DNA of 19,445 nucleotides, taken from the NCBI GenBank assembly GCA_037142915.1, contig JBAWZR010000012.1, positions 1 through 19,445 of the forward strand, read 5' to 3'. A program made the position numbers and the translations under genes. This document shows positions 1 to 6,888 of the stretch, piece by piece; position 1 is the stretch's first letter; every line of letters starts with the position of its first letter. A model generated the notes under the pieces. That model was not told the DNA's origin. It searched no databases and was given only the letters and a program-made list of their open reading frames with translations. This DNA is from JBAWZR01 sp037142915. Its GTDB lineage: Bacteria > Patescibacteriota > Minisyncoccia > Moranbacterales > UBA1568.

Positions 1-325
1 CAGGCACCATCGCTTCTATCGGATAGCCTTTGACCATTGATCGAATCTTAGCCTCGAACACTTTCTTCTCTTGAGAATCGGCAATCAATTCAGTGAAATT
101 GGCAATATCTTCATCCGTCAAAATCTGCTCATCAATCACCATGTGAAAAGGATCGTTGGTGTTGGTCGTCTCCACGCCGGCCACCTGTGCCTGAGCTACC
201 GGCTCTGCTGCAAACGATGCCTGCAGATTATGATACACCGCTCCCGTTGAGAACACCCCAATCAAAAAAGCGCTCGTTATCGACACAGGCCGCCACACAC
301 CATGCAAGAGCGTTCTCCTCAACAT
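1..325 (-). CDS. Exported protein of unknown function, 5' part only
   Basis: The reading frame stays open from an ATG at 325 down to the window edge, giving 108 residues of an incomplete protein. It has a basic N-terminus (MLRRTLLHG), a hydrophobic stretch at residues 16-30 and an Ala-rich region (ASFAAEP) suitable for signal peptidase cleavage near residue 40, so export is likely. The visible mature part is acidic and helical and ends in GYPIEAMVP. Alternative starts GTG 364 and GTG 370 lie in frame; a GAGG about 10 bases before GTG 370 makes that start possible. The YPIE.M motif reminds me of N-terminal parts of CPR exported proteins with a lysozyme-like domain, but no catalytic domain is inside the window, so that is only a memory-based guess. 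Confidence 0.6.
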   Translation of the reverse strand, partial: MLRRTLLHGVWRPVSITSAFLIGVFSTGAVYHNLQASFAAEPVAQAQVAGVETTNTNDPFHMVIDEQILTDEDIANFTELIADSQEKKVFEAKIRSMVKGYPIEAMVP

Positions 326-722
326 CGTCAACTTCCCGGAAACTGTCAATCGTTCGGGCTTCACCAACACACCATCGATTCCTCGGAGGGTTTTTGATTG
401 AAAAGAATGCTTTTTATACTTCCAATACTTGTTACAGTATGTTAAAAAAGAACTTACTTTCGCCAATTTTCCTTTTTTCTGGGAACACCTCGAAATATGA
501 TGGGCGGATTGACTGGAACCCAAAAGCACGCCATCGATCGACCGCCGTGGATGTTCCTTTTTATATTGTGCTTTTTTTTGATATTCCGGAAGAAAATTCA
601 TGATTTTCAATATTTGTTTTTAGAGTTGTCCAGTCTCTAGTGCTATTTCAGGAGTCAAGGACACAGTTCAGCTTCGAACCCAACCTCACCCCAACCCTCT
701 CCTCAGCTCAGGAGAGGGAGCG
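326..722. other. Intergenic stretch without a convincing gene
   Basis: About 400 bases separate the partial exported gene from the thioredoxin-fold gene. The first 45 bases may belong to the coding start of the partial gene if a GTG start is used. A TATAAA box on the minus strand near 417-422 could serve that gene, but no good -35 is visible. The region is AT-rich from 390 to 480 and ends with the hairpin repeat at 681-720. A plus-strand open frame crosses 187-603, but its first half is antisense to the partial gene and it has no recognisable domain. I see no tRNA or other RNA gene here. Confidence 0.5.
681..720. repeat. Dispersed hairpin repeat, copy 1
   Basis: This 40-base sequence matches the one at 6776-6815 at 36 of 40 positions. 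It consists of a CAACCTCACCCC head followed by a perfect 9-bp stem (CCCTCTCCT at 695-703 with AGGAGAGGG at 710-718) around a 6-base loop. It begins just past the stop codon of the thioredoxin-fold gene. There is no T-run after the stem in the direction of that gene, so it is not a canonical terminator, although the hairpin could protect or end the transcript. Confidence 0.8.
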
Positions 723-1130
723 CTACTGGATGCCGGCTTTTGTTTTAAAAATATCTGTCACCTCAACCTCGCCCGAGTAACACTTGCCATCCACGATAAC
801 AAATGGCACACCGAGTTTACTTTGATCAAGTCCACAGACTGATTGGGCGCGCCGGAGAAATTCCGCGTTATTCTGAGTATCATGCCAGACTTCTTTTTTG
901 ATATACGGTACGGTATCGGCAACCTTATTCTCATCGAGATACGCCTCTATGCGCTGACAATGCGGGCATTCTTCCCCGTAATAATAAATCATCTGAGTAT
1001 TAAGCACGCTGTCGTCCACTTGAGCGGAAGCGAGTTTTTTCGATCGACTATCAACCACACCCCAAAGGATAAGTCCGGCGATTGCGATCACCAATAATCC
1101 AATGAGTAAAAATGAAACCTTTCGTGACAT
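723..1130 (-). CDS. Membrane-anchored thioredoxin/glutaredoxin-fold protein (CPHC)
   Basis: A 135-residue protein with one N-terminal membrane helix (residues 7-26) after a short basic start (MSRK), so the rest is probably outside the membrane. It then has a small thioredoxin-like domain: strand MIYYYG at 47-52, the redox motif CPHC at 55-58 (the same dipeptide as in DsbA), and a GVP loop at 107-109 whose proline fits the cis-Pro of the fold. Two further cysteines, C99 and C117, flank this loop and could form a second disulfide or a relay. The domain is about 90 residues long, closer to glutaredoxin than to DsbA. A role in thiol-disulfide exchange on envelope proteins is inferred. It starts 13 bases after lgt. 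An extended -10 (TGT then TATACT) inside the end of lgt may also give it its own promoter. Confidence 0.82.
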   Translation of the reverse strand: MSRKVSFLLIGLLVIAIAGLILWGVVDSRSKKLASAQVDDSVLNTQMIYYYGEECPHCQRIEAYLDENKVADTVPYIKKEVWHDTQNNAEFLRRAQSVCGLDQSKLGVPFVIVDGKCYSGEVEVTDIFKTKAGIQ

Positions 1131-1143
1131 ACTGTTTTTCTAT

Positions 1144-2007
1144 TCAAGAATTATCCGTTTGTTTCAGTATAACAGATTTCTCACGATGTCGCCACAGGTC
1201 GATACCAACAATCACCATACCAAGACACAAAACCTGCCCCAAAGAAAAGAAATTGAAGACTACCAAGCCAAGAGAAGGATCTGGCTCGCGAAAAAATTCA
1301 ATAATAAAACGAATCGCACCATAACCAATGAGGTAACCGGCGACTACTTTTCCCGAGCCCAACGCGAAACGCGTTCGGAGCCACCACATTACAAAAAATA
1401 GGACCACTCCCTCACCGAAGGCTTCATACAATTGCGATGGATACCGCAAAGATTGTCCATTAAATCCGTCTAGTGGAAAATACATTCCCATTCCGCTCGC
1501 CGTCACCCGGCCGTACAATTCACCATTCACAAAGTTCGCAATCCGCCCCAAGAACGACCCGATTGGCGCCACAAATGCTACGATATCTGCCCAATACCAC
1601 CAATCCCACTGATACTTGCGAGTAACCAACCACAGTCCAACCCCCGCCCCAATCAATCCACCGTGAAAACTCATCCCGGCAACCCCCGTCCATACGCCCG
1701 TAGTCATATCGAACGGCACGACTATCTGCCACGGGTGTACCCAAAAATAAGCAGGGTCATACAAAAACACAAATCCCAATCGCCCGCCAATCAATATTCC
1801 AGCTAGAACAAAAAGCAATAAATCCAACCATTGTTCTGGAGACAAGCTGTATCTCCTCTCACTCTGTACTATCTTTCGTATAATCCACACGCTTATTCCC
1901 AACGCCAACAGATAAGCGAGCGCGTACCACTTCACACTCCACTCCCCTATTTGCACAGCGACCGGCTGGTGCACGAGCGATGGTAAGTTTTGATACCACT
2001 CCGGCAT
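1144..2007 (-). CDS. lgt: Prolipoprotein diacylglyceryl transferase Lgt
   Basis: Lgt transfers diacylglycerol from phosphatidylglycerol to the lipobox cysteine of prelipoproteins in the cytoplasmic membrane, the first step of lipoprotein maturation. The 287-residue length is normal. Family motifs are present: GMSFHGG at 111-117 with the conserved histidine, and the Lgt signature GRIANFVNGELYG at 154-166, which fits the published pattern exactly. YPSQLYEA and a late RFIIEFFREPD segment follow, and about seven hydrophobic helices are visible. It lies only 3 bases behind the AI-2E-type gene, so the two are surely co-transcribed. No Shine-Dalgarno sequence precedes the ATG. A functional Lgt implies that the organism makes lipoproteins. 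Confidence 0.97.
   Translation of the reverse strand: MPEWYQNLPSLVHQPVAVQIGEWSVKWYALAYLLALGISVWIIRKIVQSERRYSLSPEQWLDLLLFVLAGILIGGRLGFVFLYDPAYFWVHPWQIVVPFDMTTGVWTGVAGMSFHGGLIGAGVGLWLVTRKYQWDWWYWADIVAFVAPIGSFLGRIANFVNGELYGRVTASGMGMYFPLDGFNGQSLRYPSQLYEAFGEGVVLFFVMWWLRTRFALGSGKVVAGYLIGYGAIRFIIEFFREPDPSLGLVVFNFFSLGQVLCLGMVIVGIDLWRHREKSVILKQTDNS
1166..1174 (-). promoter_or_regulatory. Possible extended -10 promoter for the thioredoxin-fold gene
   Basis: On the minus strand TGT (1172-1174) directly precedes TATACT (1166-1171), the layout of an extended -10 element. It lies inside the last codons of lgt, about 36 bases before the ATG at 1130. No -35 box stands out. The same TGN-TATACT arrangement recurs elsewhere in the window, which supports it weakly. 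Confidence 0.35.
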
Positions 2008-2010
2008 AGA

Positions 2011-3072
2011 TTATTTATTGTAAGCCTGTAGTTGTCCACGGAATTCGATAGCGTAAATTTCGCCCAGCGCCAAGAAGAGTGACATAATGATCGGCCCAAT
2101 GACGAATCCCGGGAACCCGAATAGACTGATACCTCCCAGTGTCGCAAAGAACACCATCAGCGGATGCATCTCTGTGTCCTTCCCCACCAGCTTCGGCCGC
2201 AAAATATTGTCGACAATCGAGATAACCCCGCCACCAACGACCAGCACGAAAACACCCTGCCATACATTGCCCAAAGCGATCAATATGATTGCGGCTGGCA
2301 TCCACACCAACGCTGATCCGACCGCCGGCACAACCGACATCACCGCCATCAACAAACCCCAGAGGATCGCCGATGGTACTCCTGCCACAAAAAACATAAT
2401 AGTTCCGAGGAAACCCTGAATGAAACCGATAATAACCGTTATTCGCAAAGTCGCCCGACTCATCGAGACGAACTTCTGCATCAGGAGCGCCTCGTGCTCG
2501 TTCTTGAGCGGACTGAGCCGCATCATCTCCGCCAAGATCGTCTTACCATCAATAAAAAAGTAGAACAATGTGAAGAACATAATAAAAGTCCACACAACAA
2601 ATTGTTCCACATTCATATAAAGAATCTCAACAAAACCGAGGAGATTGCCGCCCAATCCTCTCAGACTCTCAACAAGACTCGCCATATTGAAAGCATTTTG
2701 ACCAAAAATCGTCTCCGCATACGGGAGATTTCGTGCAGAATTCAGGATATGCTCGACAAAAACCGAGGATGTACCGGAGTTATTGGAAAAGCTCTGAAAA
2801 AACGACGAGGCTTCCTTGATGGAGACTCCCAAAATGGCAAATAACGGCACGAAAACGATGACGATAATAAAAAGAATTGACAGAAGCCCACTCGTAATCT
2901 CACTTTCGTTAGTCTTACGCAAGAGGTTCTGATAAGTACTCTGAAACAACGCCGCCAGCACCGCTGCCGCCAAGATAGCTGTCAAAAATGGCTTGAATAT
3001 AAGAAAAGCTAACCAGCCAATGCCAACCATCAGGCCAAAAAAGAAATACACATTTAGGTTCGAAAGTTTCAT
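2011..3072 (-). CDS. AI-2E family transporter-like membrane protein (UPF0118/PerM type)
   Basis: A 353-residue multi-pass membrane protein. The N-terminal hairpin (residues about 8-42) and the C-terminal block with GVPSAILWGLLMAVMS, VPAVGSALVWMPAAII and a closing FPGFVIGPIIMSL segment are typical of this family, once called AI-2 exporters and now thought to move various small molecules or ions. A hydrophilic middle region (about 45-150) separates the two membrane parts, as expected. The substrate cannot be read from the sequence. The gene follows mutY by 33 bases and runs straight into lgt. It has an extended -10 of its own in the gap. Confidence 0.9.
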   Translation of the reverse strand: MKLSNLNVYFFFGLMVGIGWLAFLIFKPFLTAILAAAVLAALFQSTYQNLLRKTNESEITSGLLSILFIIVIVFVPLFAILGVSIKEASSFFQSFSNNSGTSSVFVEHILNSARNLPYAETIFGQNAFNMASLVESLRGLGGNLLGFVEILYMNVEQFVVWTFIMFFTLFYFFIDGKTILAEMMRLSPLKNEHEALLMQKFVSMSRATLRITVIIGFIQGFLGTIMFFVAGVPSAILWGLLMAVMSVVPAVGSALVWMPAAIILIALGNVWQGVFVLVVGGGVISIVDNILRPKLVGKDTEMHPLMVFFATLGGISLFGFPGFVIGPIIMSLFLALGEIYAIEFRGQLQAYNK

Positions 3073-3096
3073 AAATGAAAGATTAAAGATACTCCT

Positions 3097-3105
3097 AGTA
3101 TACCA
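3097..3105 (-). promoter_or_regulatory. Possible extended -10 promoter ahead of the AI-2E-type gene
   Basis: The minus strand reads TGG (3103-3105) then TATACT (3097-3102), beginning directly after the mutY stop codon and about 25 bases before the ATG at 3072. The nine bases TGGTATACT are identical to the element at 10567-10575. No clear -35 is present; it would lie within mutY. Confidence 0.45.
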
Positions 3106-4122
3106 CTATTTGAGCCTTTTAAGATAGTCTTTCGCATCATCGGGCGAAAAAACGGTAAAAGCCGGAACACCCAGAAGAATTTGCGCATTCACGAGTAGGA
3201 ATGGTTTTTGCTTAAGAGTTATTTTTTTATGTGGCGGGCGGACAGACAATTCCAAAGCATATTGTTCTCGAAAGTATGCTTTGATACCAGCACGAGTATT
3301 ATGACTTACCGGAAGTGTAAATGGCTGAAATTTTTTCTCGTGTGATGAAAAATACTTCTTGTGCTTTTCATGAAGAAATAATAAGACTTGTGCCTGTTTC
3401 CAATCAGGATTCCCATTTTTCTTGTCTTTCTTTTTATTCAGTAACTGTTCCTGCTTTCCTTCTTCAGCGAAATACAAACATTTTGAAGCTAATGGGCAAG
3501 TGGCGCACTTGGGTCGCCCTGTACAAATACCGCTCCCGAAGTCCATCAAGCCGGCATTCATCTCGCAGGCATCTTTTTTAAACTTCTCTTGGAAAACACT
3601 TTTCCTCCTACTATTTTCCTCAACAAACCCACTATCAAAAGCCTTTCGTGTACCAAAGAAAAATCTTCCCAACACTCGCTTGAGATTCGTATCATATGCC
3701 AGATACGGTTCGTCATAAGCGAAGGAGAGTATTGCTGAAGCAGTATAATCACCGATGCCAGGCAATTGTAGTAACAATTTTTTATCCTGCGGAAACTCGC
3801 CAGCACACTCACTCACAATCTGTTGTGCTGCCAAAAGCATATTTCGTCCACGTTGGTAATAGCCTAAGCCGGCATAGTAGGGCAGGAATTCCTCCCAACT
3901 CGCCATCGCCAAACTCGCCACCGTCGGAAATCGTTCGAGAAATTTCTCATAATACTCGATCACCCGTGACACCTGTGTCTGTTGGAGCATCACTTCGCTC
4001 ACCCACACTTCATAAGCGGTAATCCCCTCCCTACGCCACGGCAAATGTTCCCGACCAGCTTTACGCACGAAATCAAGAATTACTCTTCTAAAAAAATTAG
4101 TTTTTTTTCTATCGAGCATCAT
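3106..4122 (-). CDS. mutY: A/G-specific adenine DNA glycosylase MutY
   Basis: MutY removes adenine mispaired with 8-oxoguanine. Residues 27-215 form the HhH-GPD glycosylase core: SEVMLQQTQV at 42-51 with catalytic Glu43, GLGYYQRGRN at 85-94, the helix-hairpin-helix LPGIGDYTASA at 120-130 with Tyr at the position that is Lys in endonuclease III, and catalytic Asp144 in YDTNLKRVLGR. Four cysteines for a 4Fe-4S cluster are C200, C206, C209 and C215; the first spacing is five residues, one fewer than the usual six. The C-terminal 8-oxoG recognition domain (about 238-338) is short and divergent, though a YFSSH segment may correspond to the FSH loop. Two ATGs stand in tandem at the start. It is first in a minus-strand run and diverges from relA. 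Confidence 0.93.
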   Translation of the reverse strand: MMLDRKKTNFFRRVILDFVRKAGREHLPWRREGITAYEVWVSEVMLQQTQVSRVIEYYEKFLERFPTVASLAMASWEEFLPYYAGLGYYQRGRNMLLAAQQIVSECAGEFPQDKKLLLQLPGIGDYTASAILSFAYDEPYLAYDTNLKRVLGRFFFGTRKAFDSGFVEENSRRKSVFQEKFKKDACEMNAGLMDFGSGICTGRPKCATCPLASKCLYFAEEGKQEQLLNKKKDKKNGNPDWKQAQVLLFLHEKHKKYFSSHEKKFQPFTLPVSHNTRAGIKAYFREQYALELSVRPPHKKITLKQKPFLLVNAQILLGVPAFTVFSPDDAKDYLKRLK

Positions 4123-4130
4123 ATTTTTTC

Positions 4131-4159
4131 TTTACTAAGCTAGTGTTTTTTGTTATAAT
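4131..4159 (+). promoter_or_regulatory. Promoter of relA/spoT
   Basis: TTTACT (4131-4136) and a perfect TATAAT (4154-4159) are 17 bases apart, and TGT directly before the -10 makes it an extended -10. Transcription should begin near 4166, leaving a leader of about 20 bases before the ATG at 4186. The opposite strand reads TATAAC at 4152-4157, so mutY may be transcribed from an overlapping divergent promoter. Confidence 0.72.
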
Positions 4160-4185
4160 CAAAGTACCATTTTTGTATTTCTCCT

Positions 4186-5688
4186 ATGGAACCGTATCCG
4201 GTCGTCACTTCCATCGATGAGGTCTTCAAAGCCCGTCGTATCCCCTTCTCCAGCGAACACAAACGCCTGATCGCCGACGCTTTGACTGTGGCTCACGACG
4301 CACACGAGGGACAGAAGCGCGCTTCCGGCGACGAATATATCACCCATTGCCTTGCTACCGCGCAGATTCTCGCCAGTATCGGTATGGATGCCCAGACGAT
4401 TGCCGCCGGCATCCTCCATGATGTGCCCGAAGACACCACTGTGACACTGGCCGAGATCGAGAAACGCTTCGGTTCCGAGATCGCCTATATTGTCGATGGC
4501 ATCACCAAACTCTCCAGAATCCGCCTCACCGAGAAACGCGAAGAGTATTTTCTCGAGAATCTCCGCAAAATGTTCCTCGCGATGGCATCTGATATCCGCG
4601 TTGTGATCGTCAAACTCGCCGACCGCCTCCACAATATGCGCACCCTCGAATTTCGTCCGACCGAGAAGCAACTCCGTATCGCTCGAGAAACGATGGAGAT
4701 CTACGCACCCATCGCCAACCGCCTCGGCATCAACGAGATCAAAGGCGAACTCGAAGACCTGGCATTCAGATACCTCGAACCCGAACACTTCGCCACCACA
4801 CAAGCGATGATGGATGAGCTCACGGCCACAAGCGGCGACTATGTCAGGCGATCCATCGAAGCATTTCGTACCGAGCTCAAAGAGGAGGGTATCACGATCG
4901 AAGACATTCACGGTCGTATCAAAAACACCTATCGTCTCTATCAAAAGCTCAGCCGGCACGAGATGAACATAAACCGCGTGTATGACCTCTTCGCCATCCG
5001 CATCATTGTACCAAAAATCGCCGATTGTTACGAGGCGCTCGGTGTCATCCATAAGCGCCACCGCCCGATGATCGGTCGCATCAAGGACTATATTTCTCTC
5101 CCTAAACCCAATGGTTACCAGTCACTTCATACCACGATCTTCGGTCCCGAAGGACGCATCCTCGAAATTCAGATTCGCACGCAAAAAATGCACAATGAGG
5201 CAGAGTTTGGCATCGCAGCGCATTGGCTCTATTCCGAACAGACCCGCTCCAGTTGGAAGAGCTTCTTCCGTCGTAAACCAACCCCAAGCATCGAAACTCC
5301 GCGCGAACTCCTCTGGGTCAAACAACTACAAAACTGGCAACAGGAAATCGGCCGTGACAATTCCGAATTTGCCGAGGGATTAAAAATCGACTTCTTCAAA
5401 AACCATATATTCGCCTTCACTCCCAAGGGTGACATCATCGAACTCCCCGAGGAAGCCACACCCGTCGACTTCGCGTATGCTATCCACAGCGAAGTCGGTA
5501 ACTCCGCGGTCGGCGCCAAGATCGACGGTCGGATGGTCGCGCTCGACACTCACATCCAAAACGGCGAAGTAGTTGAGATTCTCACCACCAAGGAAAAAAA
5601 GAAACCCGGCAAAGACTGGATCCGTTTCGTCAAAACTTCCCTCGCCAAAGACCACATCCGCAAAGCTCTGAAGAAACTGGATAATTGA
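4186..5688 (+). CDS. Bifunctional (p)ppGpp synthetase/hydrolase, RelA/SpoT family, short form
   Basis: This enzyme makes and breaks the alarmone (p)ppGpp. The hydrolase domain (about 25-180) keeps its metal and catalytic residues: H54, H78-D79 and E82-D83 in HDVPEDT, and N150 in ADRLHNM. The synthetase domain (about 230-345) has GRIKDYI (RIKD 298-301, the RXKD type seen in bifunctional enzymes) and PKPNGYQSLHT, followed by EIQIRT and EAEFGIAAHW. A TGS domain spans about 407-470. The protein ends at residue 500, whereas long RSH enzymes usually exceed 700, so the helical, zinc-finger and ACT regulatory parts are missing. No Shine-Dalgarno sequence precedes the ATG. It stands alone on the plus strand and converges on the protease gene. 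Confidence 0.95.
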   Translation: MEPYPVVTSIDEVFKARRIPFSSEHKRLIADALTVAHDAHEGQKRASGDEYITHCLATAQILASIGMDAQTIAAGILHDVPEDTTVTLAEIEKRFGSEIAYIVDGITKLSRIRLTEKREEYFLENLRKMFLAMASDIRVVIVKLADRLHNMRTLEFRPTEKQLRIARETMEIYAPIANRLGINEIKGELEDLAFRYLEPEHFATTQAMMDELTATSGDYVRRSIEAFRTELKEEGITIEDIHGRIKNTYRLYQKLSRHEMNINRVYDLFAIRIIVPKIADCYEALGVIHKRHRPMIGRIKDYISLPKPNGYQSLHTTIFGPEGRILEIQIRTQKMHNEAEFGIAAHWLYSEQTRSSWKSFFRRKPTPSIETPRELLWVKQLQNWQQEIGRDNSEFAEGLKIDFFKNHIFAFTPKGDIIELPEEATPVDFAYAIHSEVGNSAVGAKIDGRMVALDTHIQNGEVVEILTTKEKKKPGKDWIRFVKTSLAKDHIRKALKKLDN

Positions 5689-5707
5689 TTTTCAACCGAC
5701 AAGCTCC

Positions 5708-5737
5708 AAAATACACCTACACAATTAGGTGTATTTT
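5708..5737. terminator. Bidirectional hairpin between relA/spoT and the site-2 protease gene
   Basis: AAAATACACCTA (5708-5719) pairs perfectly with TAGGTGTATTTT (5726-5737) across a 6-base loop. The A and T runs at the two ends give a U-rich 3' side in both directions, so one hairpin can end both converging transcripts. Its right arm overlaps the TAA stop of the protease gene (5736-5738). Confidence 0.75.
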
Positions 5738-6467
5738 ACAACGCTATCCTGAAGAAAAAACTAAGCGCCCACACCATTGGAATGCTGACCAACGCGCCCA
5801 ACGGAGAAAGAATGAGTATCAAGAGAACGATAAAACCATACTGTTCGAAAAGTGCTACAGTCTCGGGACGGAAATTGAAAATCGAGAACAAGAGTTTCGA
5901 ACCATCGAGCGGTGGAATAGGAATAAGGTTGAATGTACCAAGGATCACATTCCAAAAGATGATCATCATCAAGAGGCCGAAAAATACCGAGCCAACAGAT
6001 CCCGACATCGCTTGAGCGAGATTGCCCCACCGATCCGTCCAATCACCACTTCCCTGTGTGAGCACGATAAAACGATTGAGAATATCCATTTTCTCCGCCA
6101 AAGCGATCGGCAATACTTTGCCCAGTATCGCGGCTATGAAAGCCATGAGGAAATTCGAACCCGGTCCTGCCAATGCCACGCCAACCGGCCCCCAACGCTG
6201 ATTGCGGAGATTATAGGGATTGTAGGGCACCGGCTTGGCCCACCCGAAGGCGAACTTAAATCCCGTCACGAAAAGCATAAGGACTGGAACCAAAATCGAA
6301 CCGATCGGATCGATATGACTCCCGGGACGCAGGCTGAGTCGCCCCGCGTATTTGGCGGTATTATCCCCCAACCACAAAGCTACGACGCCGTGCGAGACTT
6401 CGTGAATGATTACGGCATAGAGGAGGACACTCAAATAAAACCCCATCAAAACGATTTCCGGTGCCAT
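5736..6467 (-). CDS. Site-2 protease, peptidase M50 family
   Basis: A membrane zinc metalloprotease of the S2P class that cleaves substrates within the membrane. With the ATG at 6467 it has 243 residues: the metal site HEVSH is at 22-26 in the first helix, and the second metal motif NLIPIPPLDGS is at 180-190 with Asp188 as the third ligand. GWAKPVPYNPYNL and ALAGPGSNF segments in between are typical of the minimal, PDZ-less subgroup. A TTG start at 6500 would add 11 residues, but that overlaps the likely rpmB promoter and is less probable. An ATG at 6446 is also possible. The substrate is unknown; such short S2Ps are common beside housekeeping genes. Confidence 0.92.
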   Translation of the reverse strand: MAPEIVLMGFYLSVLLYAVIIHEVSHGVVALWLGDNTAKYAGRLSLRPGSHIDPIGSILVPVLMLFVTGFKFAFGWAKPVPYNPYNLRNQRWGPVGVALAGPGSNFLMAFIAAILGKVLPIALAEKMDILNRFIVLTQGSGDWTDRWGNLAQAMSGSVGSVFFGLLMMIIFWNVILGTFNLIPIPPLDGSKLLFSIFNFRPETVALFEQYGFIVLLILILSPLGALVSIPMVWALSFFFRIAL

Positions 6468-6493
6468 ACGAGAACATATCAAAAATGAAAAGC

Positions 6494-6522
6494 TTGCCAA
6501 AGCAATAAGCTTATGATAGCAT
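6494..6522 (+). promoter_or_regulatory. Probable promoter of rpmB
   Basis: TTGCCA (6494-6499) and TAGCAT (6517-6522) are 17 bases apart, with TGA directly before the -10, giving an extended -10 plus a good -35. The leader to the ATG at 6583 would be about 55 bases. It lies just upstream of the divergent site-2 protease gene. Confidence 0.55.
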
Positions 6523-6582
6523 AAAAGAGTTACAGAAACAAGCCTTCATAAGGTCTTTTTTAAATGTTATTTCTCTACGATT

Positions 6583-6762
6583 ATGTCTCGAGTCTGTCAA
6601 ATGACCGGCCGCGGTACCCGATCCGGTAACTCCCGCAGCCATTCCAATATCGCTACCCGACGCAAGTTCAAGATCAACTTGCAGGTCAAGCACATCGACG
6701 GTGTGAAGGTTCGCCTTTCCACCAAAGCTATTCGTACGATCGCCAAGCATCAAGCAGCCTAA
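6583..6762 (+). CDS. rpmB: Large ribosomal subunit protein bL28
   Basis: A 59-residue basic protein, MSRVCQMTGRGTRSGNSRSH and on, followed by IATRRKFKINLQ and a C-terminal KVRLSTKAIRTIAKH. The CxxTG..(S)GN..SHS...T.R.F..NLQ layout is that of bL28 of the 50S subunit. It is at the short end of the family, because the C-terminal extension is absent. A single N-terminal Cys is present and no second CxxC pair, so this is not the zinc-binding form. It is a single gene with its own promoter and terminator. The upstream ATTTCTCTACGATT carries no Shine-Dalgarno sequence. Confidence 0.95.
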   Translation: MSRVCQMTGRGTRSGNSRSHSNIATRRKFKINLQVKHIDGVKVRLSTKAIRTIAKHQAA

Positions 6763-6775
6763 TTGTTTGGTTCCT

Positions 6776-6815
6776 CAACCTCACCCCAGTCCTCTCCTCA
6801 TCTCAGGAGAGGGGG
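6776..6815. repeat. Dispersed hairpin repeat, copy 2
   Basis: The second copy of the sequence at 681-720 (36 of 40 bases identical), starting 13 bases after the rpmB stop. Relative to the gene it follows, it is in the opposite orientation to copy 1. The stem CCTCTCCT/AGGAGAGG is kept. Confidence 0.8.
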
Positions 6816-6819
6816 AATC

Positions 6820-6850
6820 CTCTCGCTACTCGCGGGAGTCTTGTTTTTTT
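6820..6850 (+). terminator. Intrinsic terminator of rpmB
   Basis: CTCTCGC (6820-6826) pairs with GCGGGAG (6832-6838), including one G-T pair, around a 5-base loop. A T-rich run (6841-6850) follows almost at once. It sits directly after the hairpin repeat and directly before the mscL promoter. Confidence 0.65.
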
Positions 6851-6858
6851 GGTAGAAT
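6850..6858 (+). promoter_or_regulatory. Possible extended -10 promoter of mscL
   Basis: TGG (6850-6852) followed by TAGAAT (6853-6858) forms an extended -10 about 30 bases before the mscL ATG. A good -35 is not seen. It abuts the T-run of the rpmB terminator. Confidence 0.45.
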
Positions 6859-6888
6859 AAAGGCGATACTATCTTAATTTTTATTTTT

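Noticed and set aside
187..603. 138-codon plus-strand open frame near the window start
   Set aside because: Half of it is antisense to the exported partial gene and the rest runs through AT-rich intergenic sequence; low-complexity composition, no domain.
660..690. T-arm-like sequence (TTCGAACCC) suggesting a tRNA
   Set aside because: No acceptor stem or anticodon arm can be folded around it, and it runs directly into the dispersed repeat.
681..720. Hairpin repeat read as the intrinsic terminator of the lgt operon
   Set aside because: No T-run follows the stem on the minus strand, and the same unit appears elsewhere with a separate terminator after it; kept as a repeat.
4159..5061. 300-codon open frame on the minus strand
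   Set aside because: It lies antisense to the HD and synthetase parts of relA/spoT, whose motifs are unmistakable; the antisense protein has no recognisable domain.
5685..6488. 267-codon open frame on the plus strand
   Set aside because: It is antisense to the site-2 protease gene, is rich in His/Arg/Glu without pattern, and crosses the bidirectional hairpin.
6511..6753. 80-codon minus-strand open frame
   Set aside because: It is antisense to rpmB, which has a clear bL28 sequence, promoter and terminator.
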